Source: Arcobacter sp.
GTDB lineage: Bacteria; Campylobacterota; Campylobacteria; Campylobacterales; Arcobacteraceae
Direction of reading: 5' to 3'
Length of the DNA: 20,886 bases
NCBI GenBank assembly: GCA_030635995.1
Contig: DAOVXU010000007.1
Span: 1 to 20,886 of the forward strand
Shown: positions 14,490 through 20,886 of the stretch, piece by piece
Numbering within the stretch: position 1 is the stretch's first letter
How the letters are laid out: every line of letters starts with the position of its first letter
The notes under the pieces: generated by a model
Database searches by the model: none
Told to the model about the DNA's origin: nothing
What the model saw: only the letters and a program-made list of their open reading frames with translations
Translations under genes and position numbers: made by a program

Positions 14490-14873
14490 TTACCAACCTC
14501 GAATAACAGTATGACAAGCTACACAGTCGTTAAGGACTTTACCGTATTGAACGGCTGCTTCTGCATAATTATTATTTTTAATTGATATTTTTAAATTCTT
14601 AAGATCTTTATCTAAATTACCATGAATATTAGAGATAGCTTGAGTAGCTCTATTTCCATATGTAAAAGATTTTATATCAACTGTATCAAAAATTTTATTA
14701 GCATTGATAACAATATTGGTACCATCTAAAATTGTTGATTTTTGATTATAGAAAAAACCTTTTTGAATATCATTCATCCCTTTTTCCATTAAATCCATAG
14801 TTGCATTTATTGTCGTGTCATTAGCAGATGCGATTGTCGCACACGCTGCTAATGTTAGTATTAATCTTTTCAT
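14490..14873 (-). CDS. Class II cytochrome c (cytochrome c'/c556-like)
   Basis: A 127-residue periplasmic protein with a cleavable signal (MKRLILTLAACATIASA) and helical mature part. One heme site, CVACH, lies near the C-terminus, followed by TVIRGW, the layout of class II (four-helix) cytochromes c. The family includes electron carriers and NO-binding cytochrome c'. It follows petC by 13 bases on the same strand, so it is probably expressed with the bc1-type complex and may take electrons from it. No clear Shine-Dalgarno is present. Electron carrier is the most likely role; NO binding cannot be judged from sequence alone. Confidence 0.85.
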   Translation of the reverse strand: MKRLILTLAACATIASANDTTINATMDLMEKGMNDIQKGFFYNQKSTILDGTNIVINANKIFDTVDIKSFTYGNRATQAISNIHGNLDKDLKNLKISIKNNNYAEAAVQYGKVLNDCVACHTVIRGW

Positions 14874-14886
14874 TTATACTATTTAT

Positions 14887-15822
14887 TTAGTGTAGTTTTT
14901 TCCAAACTGATTTTTTCCATAATACAGCAAATACTGTAAATACCGCCATATATAATAAGAACCAAACACCCATAGACTCTCTAACAGGTTTAGAAGGATC
15001 TCCAGTATTTTCTAAGTGTTGTATAACTTTATGCGCTGCTTCTTTTGTTAATCCAACTGCTGGCATAGCTGTTCCATGTAATTGAGATTGAGGATCTTCT
15101 ATAATTGTTTCTAAGAAGTGTGTCCCTTTTGCTCTTAAAATCATAGCTAAATCTGGTGGTAATGTACCCATATATTTTTTAATACTATCTTCATACTCTA
15201 GAACTTGAATATCAAATGCTAAAGAATCTTTTTCATATTTAAATCTTGGTTTTTGACCAATTTGAGTCCATTTTTCACCCATAACTTTGTTATCATATCT
15301 ATTTGCATGACATCTACCACAAGCATCAATATAAACCTCTTTAGGTGTTAAATCTTTTTTTGCAATTGATTGCATGTAAGCTACCATATCAGCAATTTCA
15401 GATGGTTGCATCCAATTATATGCTGGCATAGGATGTGATTTCCCACTTTCAGCTGTAAACTTATGTGCTACATTTGAAGCTTTTGCAGGATCTGCAATAA
15501 ATGCTGCAAGATACTTAGAATCTAACATAGAACCATAGTTACTTAAATCTGGTGGGTTAACACCATAAGTTGCTGCAGATGTTACTGCATCCATAGGAGC
15601 AGGCATATTTTCTGCATTAATAGAGTGACAAGCTGTACAATTTGACATTACAAGCTCTTTACCATTTGCTACATTACCAGCTTTAACAGCTGGCATATCT
15701 GCATATGTAAAATTCTTACTATCTACATGAGCATGCATTTGCGAGTGTGCAAATGGTTCAACTCCCCAATATGTTAGAAGTGTAAAGAATACAACTACTG
15801 CTAATATTTTTAATTCTCTCAT
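14887..15822 (-). CDS. petC: Diheme cytochrome c subunit of the bc1-type complex (PetC)
   Basis: This subunit takes electrons from the Rieske protein and passes them to soluble carriers at the periplasmic face. The 311 residues have an N-terminal membrane helix (about 5-20), two cytochrome c domains with CTACH (62-66) and CGRCH (168-172), and a C-terminal helix at about 285-303. Two hemes, not one, is the layout known for Campylobacterota bc1 complexes. The ATG at 15822 is chosen because AAGGGGA lies at correct distance; a longer in-frame extension would begin inside petB and only adds basic residues. The start is ten bases after the petB stop. Confidence 0.93.
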   Translation of the reverse strand: MRELKILAVVVFFTLLTYWGVEPFAHSQMHAHVDSKNFTYADMPAVKAGNVANGKELVMSNCTACHSINAENMPAPMDAVTSAATYGVNPPDLSNYGSMLDSKYLAAFIADPAKASNVAHKFTAESGKSHPMPAYNWMQPSEIADMVAYMQSIAKKDLTPKEVYIDACGRCHANRYDNKVMGEKWTQIGQKPRFKYEKDSLAFDIQVLEYEDSIKKYMGTLPPDLAMILRAKGTHFLETIIEDPQSQLHGTAMPAVGLTKEAAHKVIQHLENTGDPSKPVRESMGVWFLLYMAVFTVFAVLWKKSVWKKLH

Positions 15823-15832
15823 TATTTTCCCC

Positions 15833-17053
15833 TTACGCTTTCTTTTTTTCCATCGATGTGATGATTGGTAATGCGATCCATAAAGCAAAAAATAATAATG
15901 CTGAAATAAGACCTATAGTACTAAATATACCACTTGGAGGTACTTTACCCATAACTGATAATACAATTAAATCAATTAACAAAATCCAGAACCACATAAA
16001 GAACATTGTTCCTCTTTTGTGAGCAGGAATTGCATTTGGACTTCTATCTAAGAAAGGTAATAATATAAAGATTACTTGTGAGAAAGCAAATGCTATTAAA
16101 CCAATATCTTTAGAAAATGGTCTTAAAATTTCATATGACCATAAGAAATACCACTCAGGGTAAATATGTGCAGGAGTTTTAAGCCCATTAGCCATATCAA
16201 AGTTAACTGGATCCATTGCAAAGTTAAAGTGATAAAAGACTAAATAGAAGAAGAAAATTAAGAAAAATGACATAACCATAAAATCTTTTGCTAAGAAATC
16301 CCACTGGAATCTAATAACTTTAGAATTTTTAGTATCACCATCTAAATATTTTTTTGCTTCTTCATCAAAATCTATCTCTTCACCCTCTTGGTTATTAACA
16401 TGTGGTATTCTAAGTGTTCCAAAGTGAAGAACAATAACACCAATAATAACTAATGGTAAAAGAAATACATGTAACATAAAGAATCTTGTAAGGTAAGCAT
16501 CACCAGGAACATAATCCCCTCTAATCCACTCAACAATACCATTCATCTCTAATGAACCTAAACTAAATAAGTTTGTAATAACCATACCAGCCCAATAAGA
16601 CATTTGTCCCCAAGGTAACATATATCCAGAAAATGCTTCAGCAGAAAAAGATACGAATAAAATCATACCAGAGATCCAAATCATTTCTCTACCTTGTTTA
16701 TAAGAACCATAATAGATACCTGTAAACATATGGATATAAATTAGTAAAAATACAACAGAAGCTGCAACACCATGGATATGTCTAAATAGCCATCCATAAC
16801 CTACCTCTTGCATAATTGTATAGTTTACACTATCAAATGCTAATGCTACATCTGGTTTATAATACATTACAAGAAAAATTCCTGATATTGTAAGTAATCC
16901 AAATGTTACAGCAAGAATCATACCCATTGCCCATAAGAAGTTAATATCTTTTGGGATCCAATATTCTTCAGCTAAAACTCTTTGTAAAGTTTTTACACCT
17001 AATCTTTGATCTAACCAGTCACCGACAGAAGTTGCTTTTGTAAAATGTGCCAT
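15833..17053 (-). CDS. petB: Cytochrome b of the bc1-type complex (PetB)
   Basis: The membrane subunit oxidises menaquinol and carries two b hemes. The 406-residue single polypeptide has about eight helices. The heme ligands are His94 and His108 in RHIHGVAASVVFLLIYIH, and His195 and His210 in the fourth helix. The quinol-site motif PEWY is present in IYPEWYFLWSYEILR. The second His pair has 14 residues between ligands, as in b6f complexes, while the first has 13. A strong AAGGGGGA precedes the ATG. It lies 13 bases after petA and ten before petC. Confidence 0.97.
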   Translation of the reverse strand: MAHFTKATSVGDWLDQRLGVKTLQRVLAEEYWIPKDINFLWAMGMILAVTFGLLTISGIFLVMYYKPDVALAFDSVNYTIMQEVGYGWLFRHIHGVAASVVFLLIYIHMFTGIYYGSYKQGREMIWISGMILFVSFSAEAFSGYMLPWGQMSYWAGMVITNLFSLGSLEMNGIVEWIRGDYVPGDAYLTRFFMLHVFLLPLVIIGVIVLHFGTLRIPHVNNQEGEEIDFDEEAKKYLDGDTKNSKVIRFQWDFLAKDFMVMSFFLIFFFYLVFYHFNFAMDPVNFDMANGLKTPAHIYPEWYFLWSYEILRPFSKDIGLIAFAFSQVIFILLPFLDRSPNAIPAHKRGTMFFMWFWILLIDLIVLSVMGKVPPSGIFSTIGLISALLFFALWIALPIITSMEKKKA

Positions 17054-17066
17054 CTTCTATTCCCCC

Positions 17067-17618
17067 TTAAGCTTTAGGATCTAATTCTACTTTTCCAAGT
17101 AGACCAGATTCTTTCATTTTGTTGTAAGCATCACCAGCTTCACCTAATACTAAAGTAGTTCCATCAACTTTAAATGGTGGAATTAACATAGGAAGTGGAG
17201 CAGGTACTCTTGTATTTATACCAGAAGCATCAAATTCAGCACCATGACAAGCACAAGCAAACATTGTTTTATCTTTTTTATATGCAGGTATACAACCTAA
17301 ATGTGTACATAGTCCTATACATACTAAAAATCTGTTATCTCCAATAATAACATCTCTAGCTGCACCATCTTTAGATGCTTTAGCTATCATCTCTTTAGAT
17401 TTTTTTAGGATAAACACAGGTTTACCTCTCCACGATTCTGTATATAATACATTTTCTTCAACTGATGAAACATCAACTAAAGTAGAACCAGCAGCTTTTA
17501 CGCTTGGAAGTGGATCCCAAGCAGCTTTCATTCCACCTAAAGCAAATACACCACCAACGGCAGCACAAGCACCAAATGCAATTCCCATTGCATCTCGTCT
17601 ATTTATATCTTCAGACAT
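17067..17618 (-). CDS. petA: Rieske iron-sulfur subunit of the bc1-type complex (PetA)
   Basis: The Rieske protein carries a [2Fe-2S] cluster that takes the first electron from quinol at the outer face of the inner membrane. The 183 residues start with a Tat-like signal anchor (NRRDAMGIAFGACAAVGG). The cluster motifs are CTHLGC (Cys104, His106, Cys109) and CACHG (Cys122, Cys124, His125), with Cys109/Cys124 as the expected disulfide. AAAGGA precedes the ATG at 17618. It is the first gene of the petABC plus cytochrome c unit. Confidence 0.96.
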   Translation of the reverse strand: MSEDINRRDAMGIAFGACAAVGGVFALGGMKAAWDPLPSVKAAGSTLVDVSSVEENVLYTESWRGKPVFILKKSKEMIAKASKDGAARDVIIGDNRFLVCIGLCTHLGCIPAYKKDKTMFACACHGAEFDASGINTRVPAPLPMLIPPFKVDGTTLVLGEAGDAYNKMKESGLLGKVELDPKA

Positions 17619-17645
17619 TCTTATTCCTTTTAATAAATTTTTTAC

Positions 17646-17661
17646 ATTATAATATATTATA
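17646..17661 (-). promoter_or_regulatory. Candidate -10 boxes for the petABC operon
   Basis: On the minus strand two TATAAT hexamers lie ten bases apart (17661-17656 and 17651-17646), 28-43 bases before petA. The rest of the 131-base gap (17619-17749) is AT-rich. It contains two loosely similar GGAATGA segments (near 17671 and 17723), which I cannot assign to a known regulator, and a weak AT-only 7-bp stem at 17742-17762 at the end of the antiporter gene. Confidence 0.45.
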
Positions 17662-17749
17662 ACTTAAAGTGGAATGACTTGTATTAAAATTTAAAAAAAC
17701 TTTTAGAAAAGTGTATATAAAAGGAATGATATGATTTAAATAATTGAAA

Positions 17750-19510
17750 TTATGCTTCAATTTCTATATTTTTATCACCAGTTTTTGCTTTACTTATTGC
17801 ATCATTTAATTTTTCCATAATAGAGTTATATGTGTCTTCATCTGCAACTTGTGTTATTCCAAAGATTAAATTTAGTTCTTCATCTTTTTCTTGAATATTA
17901 AATAGTTCATTTATTTTTTCTGCAAGTATCATAGCTCCACTTAATGAGGTATTTGCTGTTAAAATTATAAGTTTATTATTATCAAATCTTCCAAAATAAT
18001 CATTTGCTCTAATTTTGTGATTTATAATACCACCTAGCAATTTATATAAGTTCTCATCATCATTATTTATCTCCGTTAATATACATGAAAATTCAGTTTT
18101 ATATCTATGTGATCTTGATAATTCTTTTTCAATTATCTCTTCAATAAATGATTGCGTATAAGCACCTGTAGTAATATCTTTTTCAATTAAATCAATTAAA
18201 TTAACTGACGAAATAGCGTCATTAGTAAGATTTGAACTATTTTGTATATCATTTTTATATTCTATTTCATTATAATTAATATGTACCATAAGCGCAATTG
18301 TATATATAAAAGTTGTAAGTAATACATTTCCAACAATGATTGCATCAAACATCTCTTTATAGATAAAATCTGATGGTAAAGAATGGACCATAATTATAGC
18401 TAATGCACCTTTTGCACCTGCATAAGTTAATCCTCTTGACCATCTATATGGTAACTTTAATTTTATCATCATAGAGCTAATAGCAATAAATCTAATTACT
18501 GATGTAATGAAAAATATAATTAAAATTTCTTTATAATAATATATAAGTGATTCTATATGTATAATATTAGCTAGAATCATAAAAACTATAGCATTAGCAA
18601 AAATTCCAATAAATTCTGACTCCTTTTTATATTCTCTAAAATTCTTTTTTGTTAATGCAGGTACTTTTTTAATTAAAGTCATTAATGATGATTCAACATC
18701 ATCAATATCGGAAATAAAATTTGACATCTTTTTATTTGTCAATTCTTTATTTATTAGATATTTAAATGTTAATACAGAAGTAACAATAGATAATATCCCT
18801 GCTATATGAAAATGTTCAGCAATCATAAAAGATATAATTACTATAAGATATATAACTAAAAATTGGTCAAATGAATTTTTTAAAATTTTAATTGTAAAAT
18901 ATCCAATATAAGCAATAATTATTCCAATAATTGTAGATAAAAATAATACTTTAAGTAAGGTTGTATTTATATCTAGTATTGTAACATCTCCACCATTTAT
19001 CATAGGTATTGCTATAAAATAATATATAATTAATGCTGTAACATCATTAAATAATGATTCTGATTCTGCATATATTTTTAATTTTTCAGGTAATTTAAAT
19101 TTGGACATAATACTAGCAACAGTTATTGCATCTGTAGCCATAAGCATAGAAAATAATGCTATTAACATACCAATCGTAAATGTATATTGAGGCATTAAAT
19201 ACGGAGTGATAAAAACAGCTATAGTTATTGAACCTACTACAGCTACAACAGCCAAATAAAATATTTCTTTATAGTGTTTTTTTAATTCATCTGCTGATAT
19301 GTTAAGAATATCTGGTAAAAGTATTACTGGTAACATAAGGTAAAGTATTTCATCAAAATTATCATGTGACACTGATAAAACATCTGGATACACAAAAGAT
19401 AAAATAAATGAAAATACAATTAAAGTTAATGTGGTAGGTACTTTTATTGAAGTTTCAACTATCCTAGATAAAAGGATAAAAATTAATAATATCGTAAAAA
19501 GTAGTAACAT
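17750..19510 (-). CDS. CPA1/NhaP-type cation:proton antiporter fused to a degenerate GGDEF domain
   Basis: The 586-residue protein has an N-terminal membrane part of about 12 helices (residues 1-410). It carries TDAITVASIM and ESESLFNDVTALIIYY; Asn155-Asp156 form the ion-binding ND pair of CPA1 exchangers. A late AKGALAIIMVHSLP corresponds to the RGA segment. It should exchange Na+ or K+ for protons across the inner membrane. From about residue 445 a cytoplasmic domain follows the diguanylate cyclase pattern (TTGAYTQSFIEEIIEKEL, then IRANDYFGRF). The signature reads DNNKL where GGDEF is expected, so it is almost surely not catalytic. It may bind a ligand or act as a regulatory dimer. AGAGG precedes the ATG. 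It lies 18 bases after a radical SAM gene on the same strand. Confidence 0.88.
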   Translation of the reverse strand: MLLLFTILLIFILLSRIVETSIKVPTTLTLIVFSFILSFVYPDVLSVSHDNFDEILYLMLPVILLPDILNISADELKKHYKEIFYLAVVAVVGSITIAVFITPYLMPQYTFTIGMLIALFSMLMATDAITVASIMSKFKLPEKLKIYAESESLFNDVTALIIYYFIAIPMINGGDVTILDINTTLLKVLFLSTIIGIIIAYIGYFTIKILKNSFDQFLVIYLIVIISFMIAEHFHIAGILSIVTSVLTFKYLINKELTNKKMSNFISDIDDVESSLMTLIKKVPALTKKNFREYKKESEFIGIFANAIVFMILANIIHIESLIYYYKEILIIFFITSVIRFIAISSMMIKLKLPYRWSRGLTYAGAKGALAIIMVHSLPSDFIYKEMFDAIIVGNVLLTTFIYTIALMVHINYNEIEYKNDIQNSSNLTNDAISSVNLIDLIEKDITTGAYTQSFIEEIIEKELSRSHRYKTEFSCILTEINNDDENLYKLLGGIINHKIRANDYFGRFDNNKLIILTANTSLSGAMILAEKINELFNIQEKDEELNLIFGITQVADEDTYNSIMEKLNDAISKAKTGDKNIEIEA

Positions 19511-19528
19511 AACATCAACCTCTTTCTC

Positions 19529-20485
19529 TTAGTATATCAAATTTTCCTTTAGAAGTGCCATTTTAATATTGTACATTTGGCAATGTTTATTATTACACCA
19601 CATGGGAGATAATAAAGAATCGTCACTAATTCCAGCAGTTACTCTTGATATAGATACATCAGGAGGAAGCATTTTTATAGATTTTACAAGTGTATCTATA
19701 TATAATTCTTCATCTATAGGTGTAAATTTACCCTCTTTAAAATCTTTAGTTAAAATTGTATTTTTAACTACATATAGTGGATGAAATTTAATCGAATCAA
19801 GATTTAATTTTAAAGATTCCTCAACACTTTTTAGCATCATCTCTTGGGTTTCATCTGGAAGTCCAAATATCATATGACCACATACTAAAATATCTTTTTG
19901 TTTAGTTTTTAAAATCCACTCTTTTATATTTGCAAAATCGTGTCCACGATTAATCTTTTCTAGTGTTGAATCGTAAACTGTTTGTATACCATACTCTATC
20001 CAGATCTCTTTTGTCTTATTTAGTTTGGCTAAATAATCTAATATTTCATCTGTAATACTATCTGTTCTAGTACCAATACTAAGTCCAACTACATTTTCAA
20101 AACTAAGTGCTTTTTCATATAAAGCTTTTAATGTTTCAAATGGAGCATATGTATTTGTAAATGATTGAAAATATATTATAAATTTTTTAGCATTAAATTT
20201 ATTTGTTAATATCTCTTTTGTATTTTCAAATTGAGCTTGAAGCTGTAAAAGTTGATTTTCTAATAATGGATTATTTGGATTATCTGGATGTAATTTAAAA
20301 TCTGATTTTTTTTCTTTTTCTAAATTAGGGGCAAAAGAATCGTTTTCACAAAACGTACAACCACCTTTTGCAACTGTTCCATCTATATTTGGGCATGTAA
20401 AACCAGAGATACTAATAGGTATCTTATATACTTTCTCCCCATATTTCTTTTTCCAATATCTTCCAATAGTGTTTAATGTAGTCAA
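19529..20485 (-). CDS. YhcC-type radical SAM protein (TIGR01212 family)
   Basis: A 318-residue cytoplasmic radical SAM protein. The cluster motif is C-x11-C-x2-C in CPNIDGTVAKGGCTFC (Cys31, Cys43, Cys46), characteristic of the YhcC/TIGR01212 family. It is followed by KFIIYFQSFTNTYAP, GLSIGTRTD and VCGHMIFGLPDET. The family's exact reaction is not settled. The TTG at 20485 is used; AGG precedes it by about nine bases, and the family's conserved RYWKKKYG starts soon after. It lies between purF (19 bases upstream) and the antiporter, so it is likely part of one minus-strand operon. Confidence 0.92.
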   Translation of the reverse strand: MTTLNTIGRYWKKKYGEKVYKIPISISGFTCPNIDGTVAKGGCTFCENDSFAPNLEKEKKSDFKLHPDNPNNPLLENQLLQLQAQFENTKEILTNKFNAKKFIIYFQSFTNTYAPFETLKALYEKALSFENVVGLSIGTRTDSITDEILDYLAKLNKTKEIWIEYGIQTVYDSTLEKINRGHDFANIKEWILKTKQKDILVCGHMIFGLPDETQEMMLKSVEESLKLNLDSIKFHPLYVVKNTILTKDFKEGKFTPIDEELYIDTLVKSIKMLPPDVSISRVTAGISDDSLLSPMWCNNKHCQMYNIKMALLKENLIY

Positions 20486-20504
20486 TTTATATATTACCTA
20501 TAAT

Positions 20505-20886
20505 CTATTCTACGAAATAATCGCCATCAAAACTAACCATAGAATAGTTTATCTCTTTACCTAAAGCATTTTTTAAATCATCAACAGATAAATATTCTAA
20601 TGAATCAGCTTCAATATATTCTTGTACTTCATCTTTAGAATTAACAGCATTTATTAGTTCCTCTTTTGTTGGTGTATCTATTCCATAAAAACAAGGGTAT
20701 TGAATCATTGGAGATGCTACTCTAAAATGAACTTCAGCAGCTCCAGCATCTTTTAACATTTTTACAATTCTTTTACTAGTCGTTCCTCTTACAATAGAGT
20801 CATCAATAACTACAAGTTTTTTACCCTCTATTAATGATCTCATAGGTGAAAGCTTCATTTTTACTTTCATATTTCTCATCGCTTGA
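20505..20886 (-). CDS. purF: Amidophosphoribosyltransferase PurF, C-terminal part only
   Basis: PurF makes 5-phosphoribosylamine from PRPP and glutamine, the first step of purine synthesis. About 127 C-terminal residues are visible; the frame stays open to the right edge (a Gln-Ala pair precedes the first Met), so the start and the glutaminase domain lie outside. The PRPP-binding loop VVIDDSIVRGTTS is intact, preceded by KVKMKLSPMRSLIEGK. After it come the family's HFRVASPMIQYPCFYGIDTPTKEELI and the C-terminal YLSVDDL. The gene ends with TAG. Confidence 0.96.
   Translation of the reverse strand, partial: QAMRNMKVKMKLSPMRSLIEGKKLVVIDDSIVRGTTSKRIVKMLKDAGAAEVHFRVASPMIQYPCFYGIDTPTKEELINAVNSKDEVQEYIEADSLEYLSVDDLKNALGKEINYSMVSFDGDYFVE

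Noticed and set aside
15823..15888. Longer N-terminus for PetC
   Set aside because: It overlaps the petB coding end, adds only basic residues ahead of the membrane helix, and AAGGGGA marks the ATG at 15822.
17671..17740. Pair of GGAATGA-containing segments as regulator sites for petABC
   Set aside because: The similarity is partial, neither segment is palindromic, and AT-rich sequence makes such matches common.
1..20886. CRISPR arrays, tRNA or rRNA genes, prophage or transposase genes
   Set aside because: I found no regularly spaced repeats, no clover-leaf candidates with a T-loop motif, and no integrase or transposase reading frame in the window.

Overview
The window is a very AT-rich, gene-dense chromosomal piece, most likely from an Arcobacter-like member of the Campylobacterota. 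The reasons are the nap gene order without napC, the Rieske / fused cytochrome b / diheme cytochrome c set, the low-GC codon use and the many NhaP-, PAS- and sensor-type proteins. This assignment rests on gene content, not on a database comparison.

Layout. Positions 1-1954 (minus strand) hold moaA-queC-queD, the last cut by the window edge: molybdopterin synthesis plus queuosine precursor synthesis. Positions 1981-2245 hold a non-coding element with 23-bp perfect terminal inverted repeats and two long internal hairpins; it looks like a MITE inserted between divergent transcription units. Positions 2295-3949 (plus) hold a Crp/Fnr-type regulator overlapping a membrane protein that has a NarX/PilJ-like ligand-binding region but no recognisable output domain. 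Positions 4099-11980 (plus) are a periplasmic nitrate reductase operon, napA-G-H-B-F-(unknown acidic protein)-L-(stand-alone FAD-type PAS protein)-D. It is preceded by a palindrome TTGAC-N4-GTCAA whose centre lies 41.5 bp before the start predicted from a TATACT -10 box. moeA (minus) converges on napD at a shared hairpin. A small membrane protein and rsmE follow on the plus strand. From 14490 to 17618 (minus) lies petA-petB-petC plus a class II cytochrome c. From 17750 to the end (minus) lie purF (partial), a YhcC-type radical SAM gene, and a CPA1 cation/proton antiporter fused to a degenerate GGDEF domain.

How it fits together. MoaA and MoeA make the molybdenum cofactor that NapA needs. NapD guards the NapA Tat signal, NapG/NapH pass quinol electrons to NapB and NapA, and the bc1-type complex is the competing quinol oxidase route. 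The regulator, the orphan sensor and the operator together suggest a nitrate- or redox-responsive switch for the operon. The PAS protein suggests that the operon also feeds an energy-taxis or redox-sensing signal.

The least explained items are the folded element at 1981-2245, the regulator/orphan-sensor pair, the unknown protein at 9851-10165, the PAS protein inside the nap operon, and the antiporter/GGDEF fusion.
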